Positions 34,770 through 43,529 of a stretch of 64,000 nucleotides of DNA are shown piece after piece. The notes under the pieces were generated by a model that was not told where the DNA came from, did not search any database, and saw only the letters and a list, made by a program, of their open reading frames with translations. The position numbers and the translations under genes were made by a program. Position 1 is the stretch's first letter. Each line of letters begins with the position of its first letter. Source of the DNA: Crenalkalicoccus roseus (GTDB lineage: Bacteria > Pseudomonadota > Alphaproteobacteria > Acetobacterales > Acetobacteraceae); NCBI RefSeq assembly GCF_004761865.1, contig NZ_SJDM01000005.1, positions 1-64,000 on the forward strand, written 5' to 3'.

Positions 34770-35873
34770 GTGGATCTGCTGACGGGCCTCTGGGACGCGC
34801 TGCCGGCGCTGCCCCGCACGCTGATCGCCTTCGCGATCGTCCTCGGCGTGCTGGTCTTCGTGCACGAGATGGGGCACTACCTCGCCGCGCGCTGGCGCGG
34901 CGTGCATGTGGACGCCTTCTCGATCGGCTTCGGCCGGCCCCTGTTGCGCTGGGCCGACCGGCGCGGCACCGAGTGGCGGCTCGGCTGGATTCCCCTCGGC
35001 GGCTACGTGAAGCTGCATGGTCAGGAGGCGCCGGAGGACGCGCCGGAGGAGGTGCGCGCGCGCTGGCGCAGCGGCCAGACCTTCCACGAGAAGCCGGTGG
35101 GCAGCCGCGCCCTCATCGTCGCCGCCGGGCCGGCCGCCAACTTCCTGCTCGCAGCGCTGCTCTTCGCCGGCATCTTCGCGACCGTCGGCCAGCCGGTCGG
35201 CACCACCACGATCAGCGCGGTGGTGGAGGGCTCGGCGGCGGCGCAGGCGGGCCTCCGGCCGGGCGACGAGATCCTGGCCCTTGACGGCCAGCGCGTCAGC
35301 CGCTTCGACCAGGTGCAGCGCCATGTGCAGCCGCGCGCGGGGCAGGTGGTGGAGCTGCGCGTCCGGCGCGACGGGCAGGAACTCACCATCGCCGCCGTGC
35401 CGGCGGCGCGGGAGGCGCCGCAGGGCACGGTCGGGATGCTCGGCATCCAGGGCGGGGCGGCGCGGTTCGAGCGGCTCGATCCCTTCTCCGCCCTGGTGGC
35501 GGGCACGGTCCAGACCGCGGATTTCACCTGGCAGACCCTGGTCGCCGTGGGCGAGATGCTCACCGGCGCGCGCAGCACGGCGGATCTCGGCGGCCCGATT
35601 CGCATCGCCGAGGTGAGCGGGGAGGCGGCCTCGCTCGGCCTGCTGCCGCTCGTCAACCTGATGGCGCTGCTCTCGATCAGCCTCGGCCTGCTGAACCTGT
35701 TCCCGATCCCGCTGCTCGACGGAGGCCACCTGCTGTTCTACGCGGCGGAGGCGATCCGCGGCCGGCCGCTGCCGCCGCGGGCGCTGGAATACGGCTTCCG
35801 GGCCGGCTTCGCCCTCCTGGTGGCGCTGTTCATCTTCGTGTCCTGGAACGACATCATGCGCCTGTTCGGCTGA
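34770..35873 (+). CDS. rseP: RseP-type site-2 membrane metalloprotease
   Basis: M50 zinc protease of 367 residues. The first membrane segment carries the zinc motif HEMGH (32-36); one PDZ domain lies at about 120-200 (VVEGSAAAQAGLRPGDEI), where E. coli RseP has two. The last segments contain the third ligand region NLFPIPLLDGGHL. It cleaves anti-sigma factors and signal-peptide remnants in the inner membrane. The GTG at 34770 is preferred over a TTG 12 nt upstream because GGAGG lies 5 nt before it. It sits between dxr and bamA, its usual place. Confidence 0.94.
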   Translation: MDLLTGLWDALPALPRTLIAFAIVLGVLVFVHEMGHYLAARWRGVHVDAFSIGFGRPLLRWADRRGTEWRLGWIPLGGYVKLHGQEAPEDAPEEVRARWRSGQTFHEKPVGSRALIVAAGPAANFLLAALLFAGIFATVGQPVGTTTISAVVEGSAAAQAGLRPGDEILALDGQRVSRFDQVQRHVQPRAGQVVELRVRRDGQELTIAAVPAAREAPQGTVGMLGIQGGAARFERLDPFSALVAGTVQTADFTWQTLVAVGEMLTGARSTADLGGPIRIAEVSGEAASLGLLPLVNLMALLSISLGLLNLFPIPLLDGGHLLFYAAEAIRGRPLPPRALEYGFRAGFALLVALFIFVSWNDIMRLFG

Positions 35874-35938
35874 GGCGGGAGGCGCGCGGGGCCCGGGCCG
35901 CTCCTGCGGGGTGGCGGCGGCACCGGCCCGCAGCTATT

Positions 35939-38314
35939 GTGCCGCCCGCAACGCGACACCTCCTTTCGCCCCACGGAACGCCCTTGTCCCTGCTTCCCCG
36001 CGCCCTGCTGCTCGCCTCCGCATGCCTCGCGCCCGCGCTGCTGCCGCTGGCGGCGGAGGCGCAGACCAGGCCCCGCGCCCCCGCGCGCGCCGCCCCGGCC
36101 GCGCCCGAGGGCGTGGTCCAGGCGATCGAGGTGCGGGGGAACCAGCGCATCGAGGCCGACACCATCCGCTCCTACATGCTGCTCCAGCCGGGCGACGCCT
36201 TCGACGCGGAGCGCCTGGACCGCAGCCTGCGGACGCTGTTCGCCACCGGCCTGTTCCGCGACGTGCAGGTCCGGCGCGACGGCGGCCGCGTGATCGTGGA
36301 GGTGGTGGAGAACCCGATCGTCAACCGCGTCGCCTTCGAGGGCAACCGCAGGATCTCCGACGACGTGCTGCGCGGCGAGGTGCAGCTCCGCCCCCGCTCG
36401 GTGTTCACCACCCAGGCGGCGCAGGCGGACCGGCAGCGCATCCTCGAGCTCTACGCGCGGCGCGGCCGCTTCGCCGCGGTGGTGGAACCGAAGATCATCG
36501 AGCTCGACCAGAACCGGGTGGACGTCGTCTACGAGATCCGGGAGGGCGAGGCGGCGCTGGTCGCGCGCATCAACTTCGTCGGCAACCAGGCCTATTCCGA
36601 CCGCCGGCTGCGCGAGGTGATCTCGACGCGGGAGCAGGCCTGGTACCGCCTGCTCTCGACCTCCGACCAGCTCGACCCGGAGCGGCTGGCCTTCGACCGC
36701 GAGCTGCTGCGCCGCTTCTACCTGCGCAACGGCTATGCCGACGTGCAGGTGACCGGCGCGACCGCGGAGCTCGCACCGGACCGCACCGGCTTCTTCGTCA
36801 CCTTCACCCTGGAGGAGGGGCCGCGCTACCGGGTGGGCGAGGTGGAGCTGGTCTCCAACCTGCGCAACCTCGACCCCGCGCCCTTCCGCCGCTATCTCGA
36901 GCTGCGGCCGGGCGACTGGTACGACGGCGACCTGGTCGAGCGCACCGTGCAGCGCCTGCAGGACGAGGCGAACCTCAGGGGCTTCGCCTTCGTCGAGGTG
37001 CAGCCGCGCATCCAGCGCGACCGCGAGGCGCGCCGGGTCAACCTGACCTTCGAGATGAACGAGGCGCCGCGCGTCTTCGTCGAGCGCATCGACATCGTCG
37101 GCAACACCCGCACGCAGGACCGCGTGATCCGCCGCGAGTTCCGTGTGGCGGAGGGCGATGCCTTCAACGCCGCGCAGCTCCGCCGCTCGCGCGACCGCAT
37201 CCGCGACCTCGGCTACTTCGCCGACGTGCAGATGACCACCTCCCCGGGCTCGGCCCCGGACCGGACGGTGGTGACCACCACCGTGACCGAGCGGGCCACC
37301 GGCGAGATCTCCCTCGGCGGCGGCTACTCCACCGACGCCGGCTTCCTCGCCGATGTCGGCCTGCGCGAGCGCAACCTGCTCGGCACCGGCATCGACGCGC
37401 GCATCAACGGCACGCTGGCGCAGCGCCGCAGCCAGCTCGACTTCTCCATCACCGACCCGTACTTCCTCGACCGCAACCTGGCGGCGGGGATCGACCTCTT
37501 CTACCTGCAGCGCAACCTGCTCACCATCGCCAGCTACCGCGAGCGCCGCGCCGGCTTCGCGGTACGCATCGGCTATGCCTTCAACGAGCGGCTCCGCCAG
37601 TCCTGGACCTACAGCCTGATCAACCGGCAGGTGTTCGACGTGCTGCCGGAAGCCTCGCGCTTCGTGCAGGAGCAGCGCGGCACCACGCTGCTCTCCCAGA
37701 TCGGCCAGACGCTCAGCTACGACGTGCGCGACAGCTTCATCGATCCGCGCCGCGGCTACATCCTGCGGCTCGGCACCGATTTCGCCGGGCTCGGCGGCGA
37801 CGTGGCCTATATCCGCGCCCGGGTGGACGGAAGCTATTTTGTCCCGCTGGAGTGGCTGATGGGCAGCTCCGAATGGGTGCTCTCCATCGGCGGCAGCGTG
37901 GGCTATTTGGAGCCGCTGTTCAACCGCCGCGACCGCATCGTGGACCGCTTCTTCCTCGGCGGCGAGAACCTGCGCGGCTTCCGCATCGGCGGGGCCGGGC
38001 CGCGCGACATCACGACCCGCGACAGCCTCGGCGGCCGCTTCCTCTGGACGCAGACGACGGAACTGCGCTACCCGCTGCCCCTGCCGGCGGAGCTCGGCCT
38101 GGTCGGCCGCGCCTTCGTGGATGTCGGCTCGCTCACCCAGTCGGTGAAGGGGCCGGAGGTGCGCGACGACGCCACGCCGCGCGTCGGCGCCGGCATCGGC
38201 GTCTCCTGGCGCAGCCCCTTCGGCCTCATCAACCTCGACATCGCCCAGGCCCTGGTGAAGAAGCCCTACGACGAGACGCAGGTCTTCCGCTTCGGCTTCG
38301 GAACCCGCTTCTGA
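35939..38314 (+). CDS. bamA: Outer-membrane protein assembly factor BamA
   Basis: A 791-residue Omp85 protein: signal peptide (cleavage near AEAQ, about residue 41), five POTRA repeats (for example VQAIEVRGNQRIEADTIRSYM; last one FVERIDIVGNTRTQDRVIRREF) and a C-terminal 16-stranded barrel. The lock-loop motif reads ENLRGF..GG.GPRD (VRGF/Y type), and the protein ends in Phe (FGFGTRF), the Bam recognition signal. It inserts barrel proteins into the outer membrane. GTG start. Followed 23 nt later by the skp/ompH gene. Confidence 0.96.
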   Translation: MPPATRHLLSPHGTPLSLLPRALLLASACLAPALLPLAAEAQTRPRAPARAAPAAPEGVVQAIEVRGNQRIEADTIRSYMLLQPGDAFDAERLDRSLRTLFATGLFRDVQVRRDGGRVIVEVVENPIVNRVAFEGNRRISDDVLRGEVQLRPRSVFTTQAAQADRQRILELYARRGRFAAVVEPKIIELDQNRVDVVYEIREGEAALVARINFVGNQAYSDRRLREVISTREQAWYRLLSTSDQLDPERLAFDRELLRRFYLRNGYADVQVTGATAELAPDRTGFFVTFTLEEGPRYRVGEVELVSNLRNLDPAPFRRYLELRPGDWYDGDLVERTVQRLQDEANLRGFAFVEVQPRIQRDREARRVNLTFEMNEAPRVFVERIDIVGNTRTQDRVIRREFRVAEGDAFNAAQLRRSRDRIRDLGYFADVQMTTSPGSAPDRTVVTTTVTERATGEISLGGGYSTDAGFLADVGLRERNLLGTGIDARINGTLAQRRSQLDFSITDPYFLDRNLAAGIDLFYLQRNLLTIASYRERRAGFAVRIGYAFNERLRQSWTYSLINRQVFDVLPEASRFVQEQRGTTLLSQIGQTLSYDVRDSFIDPRRGYILRLGTDFAGLGGDVAYIRARVDGSYFVPLEWLMGSSEWVLSIGGSVGYLEPLFNRRDRIVDRFFLGGENLRGFRIGGAGPRDITTRDSLGGRFLWTQTTELRYPLPLPAELGLVGRAFVDVGSLTQSVKGPEVRDDATPRVGAGIGVSWRSPFGLINLDIAQALVKKPYDETQVFRFGFGTRF

Positions 38315-38337
38315 CCTTCCCCGGGATCCCATCGCCC

Positions 38338-39117
38338 ATGGTCCTTTCCCCTCTCCTTGCCCGTGCCCTGCCTGCCGCGTCGGCACTGTTCCTGGCGGCA
38401 GGCCTGCTGATGGCCCCGTCCGCCTCCGCCCAGCAGCAGCAGCAGGAATGGTTCATTCCCGGCCAGGGCCAGCAGCGCCCGGCGCAGGCACAGCCGCAGC
38501 AGCGGCCGGCGCAGGCGCCGCAGCAGCGCCCGGCGCAGGCGCAGCGCCCGCCGGCCCTCCCGCCCGGCCAGCCGCCGCCGGCGGCGGTGATCGGTCTCGT
38601 CGACGTGCAGGAGATCCAGCGCCAGGCCGTGGCGTTCAACCAGGTGCGCGACGAGATCGGGCGCCGCCAGCAGAAGCTGCACGAGGACCTGCAGCGCGAG
38701 CAGACCTCCTGGCGCGAGGCGCAGCAGCAGCTCGCCAACGAGCGCGCTTCCCTGCCGGCCGACCAGCTCCGGCAGCGGGAGCGGGACCTGCAGGACCGCA
38801 TCACCGAGAGCCAGCGCATCTTCCGGGAGCGCAACCGCGCCATCGAGCAGGCGGCGCAGCAGGCGCTGCTCGAGATCGAGCGCACCATGGGGCAGGTGAT
38901 CCAGCAGGTGGCGGCGAGCCGCAACGTGAACCTGGTGCTGCGCCGGGAGCTGGTGATCTTCAACGACGCGCCCTTCGACCTGACGGACGAGGTGGTGCGC
39001 GTGTTCAACACCACGCTGCGCAGCGTCACCATTCCGCCCGAGCCTTCGGCCGAGGCAACGCCGCCCGCGGCGCAGCGCTCCGGCCAGAGCCAGCAGCCGC
39101 AGCAGCAGCGGCGCTAG
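38338..39117 (+). CDS. skp: OmpH/Skp-family periplasmic chaperone with Gln/Pro repeat linker
   Basis: A 259-residue OmpH-family protein with a signal peptide ending at SASAQ (about residue 31). The first half of the mature protein is a Gln/Pro/Ala-rich linker with three copies of QQRPAQA. The chaperone body starts at VIGLVDVQEIQRQAVAFNQV (about 84) and has the long two-helix tentacle (QQKLHEDLQREQ...IFRERNRAIEQ) plus the closing NVNLVLRRELVIFND strand. Skp holds unfolded outer-membrane proteins for BamA, whose gene precedes it. The linker makes it longer than the usual 160-200 residues. Confidence 0.88.
   Translation: MVLSPLLARALPAASALFLAAGLLMAPSASAQQQQQEWFIPGQGQQRPAQAQPQQRPAQAPQQRPAQAQRPPALPPGQPPPAAVIGLVDVQEIQRQAVAFNQVRDEIGRRQQKLHEDLQREQTSWREAQQQLANERASLPADQLRQRERDLQDRITESQRIFRERNRAIEQAAQQALLEIERTMGQVIQQVAASRNVNLVLRRELVIFNDAPFDLTDEVVRVFNTTLRSVTIPPEPSAEATPPAAQRSGQSQQPQQQRR
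38470..38550 (+). repeat. Three in-frame repeats encoding QQRPAQA within skp
   Basis: Units at 38470-38496, 38497-38520 and 38521-38550 encode QQRPAQAQP, QQRPAQAP and QQRPAQAQRP. They are tandem, 24-30 nt long, and lie in the linker between the signal peptide and the chaperone domain. Copy number may vary between strains. Confidence 0.85.
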
Positions 39118-39130
39118 GACCCCGCGGGCC

Positions 39131-40171
39131 GTGGCCGCCGATCCGCGCTTCTTCGCCTCCACCGGGCCGCACCGCCTCTCCGCCATCGCGGCGGCGGCGG
39201 GCGGGCGCGTCGAGGGCGACGAGAGCCGCCTGTTCAGCGGCGTCGCCCCGTTGCAGGAGGCGGGGCCGGAGCATGTCAGCTTCCTCGACAACCGCCGCTA
39301 CGTCGAGGCGCTGCGCGCCACGCGCGCCGGGGCGGTCGTGCTCGCGCCCGCGATGCAGGGCGCGCTGCCCGCCGGCGCGGCCGCGATCCTGACCGAGACG
39401 CCCTATCTCGGCTTCGCGCGCGTGGCGCGGCTGTTCCACCCGCCGCCCGCCCCCGTTCCCGGCATCCATCCGACCGCCGTGATCGGCGAGGAGGCGGTGA
39501 TCGGGGAGGGAGTGGAGATCGGTCCCTATGTGGTGGTCGGCGCGCGGGCGCGTATCGGGCGCGGCTGCGTGCTGCATGCGCATGTGGTGGTCGGCCCCGG
39601 GGTGGAGCTGGGCGAGGAATGCCGGCTGCATCCGCACAGCAGCATCACGCACGCCATCGCGGGAAGAGGGGTTGTGCTGCATCCGGGGGCGCGCGTCGGG
39701 CAGGAGGGATTCGGCTTTGCCCTCACGCCTGATGGGGGCTACGAGACCATGCCGCAACTTGGGCGGGTGATCCTTGAGGATTTCGTCGAGGTCGGCGCGA
39801 ATGCCTGCGTGGATCGGGGCAGCCAGGGCGACACGGTGCTCGGCCGTTGCAGCCGCCTCGACAATCTGGTGCAGATCGGGCACAACGTGCGCACCGGCGC
39901 GGGCTGCGTCATGGTGGCGCAGTCCGGCATCTCCGGCTCCACCCTGCTTGGCAACCACGTGATGGTCGCGGCGCAGGCCGGCCTGGTCGGCCATCTGCGC
40001 ATCGGCGACAAGGCGCGGATCGGCGCCCAGGCGGGCGTGATGGAGGACGTGCCCGCGGGCGCGGACGTGCTGGGCAGCCCCGCCTGGCCGGTGCGCGAGT
40101 TCTGGCGCGCCATCGTCAGGCTGCGGCAGCTTGGGCGTGCGGCGGCCCGCGCAGGGCACAAGGCGGGCTAG
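39131..40171 (+). CDS. lpxD: UDP-3-O-(3-hydroxyacyl)glucosamine N-acyltransferase
   Basis: LpxD, 346 residues: N-terminal uridine-binding domain ([23 protein letters not shown]) to about residue 105, then the left-handed beta helix of hexapeptide repeats ([21 protein letters not shown]) and a C-terminal helix. The catalytic-type His is in QIGHNVRTG. It adds the N-linked hydroxyacyl chain in lipid A synthesis. GTG start, 13 nt after the skp stop. Followed by fabZ and lpxA in the classical cluster. Confidence 0.95.
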   Translation: MAADPRFFASTGPHRLSAIAAAAGGRVEGDESRLFSGVAPLQEAGPEHVSFLDNRRYVEALRATRAGAVVLAPAMQGALPAGAAAILTETPYLGFARVARLFHPPPAPVPGIHPTAVIGEEAVIGEGVEIGPYVVVGARARIGRGCVLHAHVVVGPGVELGEECRLHPHSSITHAIAGRGVVLHPGARVGQEGFGFALTPDGGYETMPQLGRVILEDFVEVGANACVDRGSQGDTVLGRCSRLDNLVQIGHNVRTGAGCVMVAQSGISGSTLLGNHVMVAAQAGLVGHLRIGDKARIGAQAGVMEDVPAGADVLGSPAWPVREFWRAIVRLRQLGRAAARAGHKAG

Positions 40172-40190
40172 AGGCTCTGGCGAACGGATT

Positions 40191-40676
40191 ATGGACACAA
40201 CCGAGAGCGCGGCCGCGGAGGCCGATTCCGGTCCCTACGAGACCTTCGACATCGCGCGCATCATGCACGCGATCCCGCACCGCTACCCCTTCCTGCTGGT
40301 GGATCGGGTGGTGGACGTGGTGAAGGGCACCTCCGCGGTCGGCATCAAGAACGTCTCGATCAACGAGAACTTCTTCCAGGGGCACTTTCCGCAGCACCCG
40401 GTGATGCCTGGCGTGCTGATCATCGAAAGCATGGCGCAGACGGCGGCGGTGCTGGTGGTGGAATCGCTCGGACCCTCCGCGGCCGGCAAGCTGGTCTACT
40501 TCATGACCATCGAGAACGCGAAATTCCGCAAGCCCGTGGTGCCCGGCGACCAGCTCCGCATCCACATCCGCAAGGAGCGCCAGCGCGCCAACATCTGGAA
40601 ATTCGCGGCGGAGGCGAAGGTGGACGGCAAGGTAGTGGCCGAGGCGACCTACTCCGCCATGATCCTGGACCGCTGA
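40191..40676 (+). CDS. fabZ: 3-hydroxyacyl-[acyl-carrier-protein] dehydratase
   Basis: FabZ hot-dog dehydratase, 161 residues. Catalytic His65 and Glu79 are in [32 protein letters not shown] and [14 protein letters not shown] are further family blocks. It removes water from 3-hydroxyacyl-ACP in fatty acid elongation and competes with LpxA/LpxD for hydroxyacyl-ACP, which explains its position between them. The ATG at 40191 is chosen; the in-frame extension 60 nt upstream overlaps lpxD and is not conserved. Confidence 0.95.
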   Translation: MDTTESAAAEADSGPYETFDIARIMHAIPHRYPFLLVDRVVDVVKGTSAVGIKNVSINENFFQGHFPQHPVMPGVLIIESMAQTAAVLVVESLGPSAAGKLVYFMTIENAKFRKPVVPGDQLRIHIRKERQRANIWKFAAEAKVDGKVVAEATYSAMILDR

Positions 40677-40681
40677 CCGCC

Positions 40682-41542
40682 TTGGACCGCATCCACGCAA
40701 GCGCGACGGTGGCGCCGGGCGCGATCGTCGCCGAGGGCGCCCGCATCGGCCCGGGCTGCCGCATCGGTCCCTACTGCACCGTCGGTCCCGAGGTGGTGCT
40801 GGAGGAGGGGGTCGAACTCGTCTCCCACGTCGTGATCGAGGGGGCAACGCGCATCGGCGCCGGCGCGCGCGTGCTGCCCTTCGCCAGCATCGGCACCCCG
40901 CCGCAGGACGTGAAGTATCGCGGCGAGCCCACGGGCTGCGAGATCGGCGCGCGGACGCTGGTGCGCGAGGGCGCCACCATCCACCGCGCCAGCGTCGGCG
41001 GCAGCGGCGCCACCCGGGTCGGCGCCGGCTGCATGATCATGGCGATGGCCCATGTCGCGCACGACTGCCAGCTCGGCGACGGGGTGATCCTGGCGAACAA
41101 CGTGATGCTCGGCGGCCACGTGCATGTCGGCGACCGGGCCTTCATCGGCGGCGGCGCGGCGGTGCACCAGACGGTGCGTATCGGGCGGCTGGCCATGGTC
41201 AGCGGCCTCGCCGGCGTCACCAACGACATCCCGCCCTTCGGCTACGTGTTCGGGCTGCCGGCGCGCCTGGTCGGCTTCAACCGCATCGGGCTGCTGCGCA
41301 GCGGCTGCGGCCGCGAGCAGCTTCGCACCGTGCGCGCCGCGCACGCGCTGCTGTTCAAGGAACCGGGGGAGTTTGCGGCGCGGCTCGAGGCGGCGGAGGC
41401 GCGCTTCGGGCAAGATCCGCTGGTGGCGGAGATCCTCGCCTTCATCCGCGATCCGGCGCGCCGGCGCCAGCTCGTCCGTCCGGGGCGGATGGCGGCGCCG
41501 GAGCTCGGCCCGGGCGACGACGAGAACGGCGAGGGAGGCTGA
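40682..41542 (+). CDS. lpxA: Acyl-[acyl-carrier-protein]-UDP-N-acetylglucosamine O-acyltransferase
   Basis: LpxA, 286 residues from a TTG start 6 nt after fabZ. Hexapeptide beta helix (IHASATVAPGAIVAEGARIGP...), the FASIGTPPQDVKYRGEPT block and the catalytic His127 in AMAHVAHDC, then a C-terminal helical domain with a 25-residue charged tail. It performs the first step of lipid A synthesis. In many Alphaproteobacteria lpxI and lpxB follow; here the next gene is on the opposite strand, so the run ends with lpxA. Confidence 0.94.
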   Translation: MDRIHASATVAPGAIVAEGARIGPGCRIGPYCTVGPEVVLEEGVELVSHVVIEGATRIGAGARVLPFASIGTPPQDVKYRGEPTGCEIGARTLVREGATIHRASVGGSGATRVGAGCMIMAMAHVAHDCQLGDGVILANNVMLGGHVHVGDRAFIGGGAAVHQTVRIGRLAMVSGLAGVTNDIPPFGYVFGLPARLVGFNRIGLLRSGCGREQLRTVRAAHALLFKEPGEFAARLEAAEARFGQDPLVAEILAFIRDPARRRQLVRPGRMAAPELGPGDDENGEGG

Positions 41543-41565
41543 GCGGGTCGCGCCGCGCGGCGCCC

Positions 41566-42015
41566 TCATGCGCCGCGGATCACGGCGCGGATGGCGAAGC
41601 TCGACTGGATGCGCGCCACGCCCGGCATGCGCGAGAGCTGCTCCTTGTGGATGCGCTCGTAATCCGCGGCGTCGCGCGCCTCGACGCGCAGCAGGTAGTC
41701 GGCGAGGCCGGTCATCAGGTAGCACTCCCGCACCTCCGGGCAGCGCCGCACCGCCTCCTCGAAGCGGCGCAGATGCTCGTCGGTCTGCCGCTCCAGGGTG
41801 ATCTGCACGATCACCACCACGCCCTCGCGGGGCGAGGGCTCGTCGAGCACCACGGTATAGCCGCGGATTACGCCGCGGCGCTCCAGCAGCCGCAGCCGCC
41901 GCAGGCAGGCCGAGGGCGAGAGGCCGATCGCCTGGGCCAGGGCGGCGTTGCTCATGCGCGCATCCTGGCGCAGCAGGCGGAGGATGGCGCGGTCGTGCTC
42001 GTCCAGGGCACCCAT
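41566..42015 (-). CDS. Lrp/AsnC family transcriptional regulator
   Basis: A 149-residue Lrp/AsnC regulator: N-terminal helix-turn-helix (LDEHDRAILRLLRQDARMSNAALAQAIGLS, recognition helix SPSACLRRLRLLE) and a C-terminal RAM/effector domain (VVIVQITLERQTDEHLRRFEEAVRR...CYLMTGLADYLLRVE). Such proteins bind amino acids and control nearby amino acid genes. It is divergent from dadA (132-bp gap), the arrangement expected for a local regulator of D-amino acid or alanine catabolism, as with Lrp/DadR-type control. The ATG at 42015 (MGALDEHDRAIL) matches family starts. Confidence 0.93.
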   Translation of the reverse strand: MGALDEHDRAILRLLRQDARMSNAALAQAIGLSPSACLRRLRLLERRGVIRGYTVVLDEPSPREGVVVIVQITLERQTDEHLRRFEEAVRRCPEVRECYLMTGLADYLLRVEARDAADYERIHKEQLSRMPGVARIQSSFAIRAVIRGA

Positions 42016-42087
42016 GTGGCGGATCCTGCGAAACTCGCGCAGAAAATGCCACAGACCGCGCCCCGGCCGCCAATCCTGCGCCACAAG

Positions 42088-42102
42088 GGCGGGAAATTCG
42101 CC
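42088..42102. promoter_or_regulatory. Candidate Lrp operator between the regulator and dadA
   Basis: GGCG-GGAAATT-CGCC at 42088-42102 is a short dyad with an AT-rich centre flanked by GC arms. Its 15-bp size and AT-rich middle fit an Lrp/AsnC site. It overlaps the position where the dadA -35 element would lie, upstream of a TAGGCT box at 42115-42120. Confidence 0.35.
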
Positions 42103-42147
42103 ATACCTGCCGACTAGGCTCGGTTCTGGAACACCCGGGAGGCGGCG

Positions 42148-43407
42148 ATGCGGGTTCTGGTGCTCGGCAGCGGCGTGGTCGGCGTGACCAGCGCCTGGTA
42201 CCTGGCCAGGGCGGGCCATGAGGTGACGGTCCTCGACCGCCAGCCCGGCCCCGGCATGGAGACCAGCTTCGCCAATGCCGGCCAGGTCTCGCCCGGCTAC
42301 TCCGCGCCCTGGGCGGGCCCCGGCATCCCGGTCAAGGCGCTGCGCTGGCTGATGATGCGCCACCGGCCGCTGGTGCTCTGGCCGCTGCCCGATGGCGGCC
42401 TCTACCGCTGGCTGGCGCGGATGCTGGCCAATTGCACCGAGGCCGCCTACGTCCGGAACAAGACCCGCATGGTGCGCCTGGCGGAGTACAGCCGCGACTG
42501 CCTGCGCGACCTGCGGACCGAGACCGGCATCGCCTATGACGAGCGCAGCCGCGGCACGCTGCAGCTCTTCCGCACCCAGAAGCAGCTCGACGGTGTCGGT
42601 GCCGACACCAGGGTGCTCGACGCCTTCGGCGTTCCCTACGAGGTGCTGGACGCCGCCGGCTGCGTGGCGGCGGAGCCGGCGCTCGGCCGCGTGGCCGGCA
42701 AATTCGTCGGCGGGCTGCGCCTGCCGGGCGACGAGACGGGGGATGCGCACCTGTTCACGCAGCGCCTCGCCGGCCTCGCCGCGGCGGCGGGGGTGCGCTT
42801 CCGCTACGGCGTCACTGTGCGCGCCCTGCGCACCGAGGCAGGCCATGTCGCCGGCGTCGTCACCGACCAGGGCGAGTTCGCCGCCGACCGCTACGTGGTG
42901 GCGATGGGCAGCTACTCGCCGGCGCTGCTGCGGCCGATCGGCGTTCCGGTGCCGGTCTATCCGGTGAAGGGATACTCCCTTACCCTACCGATCGTGGAGG
43001 AGGCGGCCGCGCCCGTCTCCACCGTGATGGACGAGACCTACAAGGTGGCGATCACCCGCCTCGGCGACCGCATCCGGGTCGGCGGCACGGCGGAACTCGC
43101 CGGCTTCTCGCTGCGGCTGCGCCGGCCGCGGCGGGCGACGCTCGAGCACTCGGTCGCCGACCTGTTCCCGCGGGGCGGCGACCTGGGACGGGCCAGCTTC
43201 TGGACCGGGCTGCGGCCGATGACGCCGGACGGCACGCCGGTGGTGGGCGGCACCCGCTACGCGAACCTGTTCCTCAACACCGGCCATGGCACGCTGGGCT
43301 GGACCATGGCCTGCGGCTCCGGCCGGCTGCTGGCGGATCTCGTCACCGGCCGTCGGCCGGAGATCGAGCACGCCGACCTCGCCCTCGGCCGCTACGCCGC
43401 GGCGTAG
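42148..43407 (+). CDS. dadA: D-amino acid dehydrogenase small subunit
   Basis: DadA, 419 residues, family length. FAD motif GSGVVG (7-12) and the DadA-specific [31 protein letters not shown] segment are present; the C-terminal [37 protein letters not shown] block is almost diagnostic. It oxidises D-alanine and other D-amino acids to keto acids, passing electrons to quinone at the membrane. No alanine racemase gene is adjacent. GGGAGG precedes the ATG. It is divergent from an Lrp/AsnC gene likely to control it. Confidence 0.94.
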   Translation: MRVLVLGSGVVGVTSAWYLARAGHEVTVLDRQPGPGMETSFANAGQVSPGYSAPWAGPGIPVKALRWLMMRHRPLVLWPLPDGGLYRWLARMLANCTEAAYVRNKTRMVRLAEYSRDCLRDLRTETGIAYDERSRGTLQLFRTQKQLDGVGADTRVLDAFGVPYEVLDAAGCVAAEPALGRVAGKFVGGLRLPGDETGDAHLFTQRLAGLAAAAGVRFRYGVTVRALRTEAGHVAGVVTDQGEFAADRYVVAMGSYSPALLRPIGVPVPVYPVKGYSLTLPIVEEAAAPVSTVMDETYKVAITRLGDRIRVGGTAELAGFSLRLRRPRRATLEHSVADLFPRGGDLGRASFWTGLRPMTPDGTPVVGGTRYANLFLNTGHGTLGWTMACGSGRLLADLVTGRRPEIEHADLALGRYAAA

Positions 43408-43529
43408 CGAGGCGGCGCGGCGCCCCTTCCTCGCCGCAATGGCCGCGGAGGGAGCCGGCCGGGCCGCCCGATGGCGGCGGCGCTTCGCGCGATCCGGTAT
43501 AGGCTGCGCCGGAGGAGGGAAGGGGCACC

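Noticed and set aside
35738-38386. Long minus-strand open frame of about 880 codons opposite bamA
   Set aside because: An artefact of high GC. The plus strand encodes a complete BamA with POTRA repeats and barrel; the opposite frame shows no recognisable domains.
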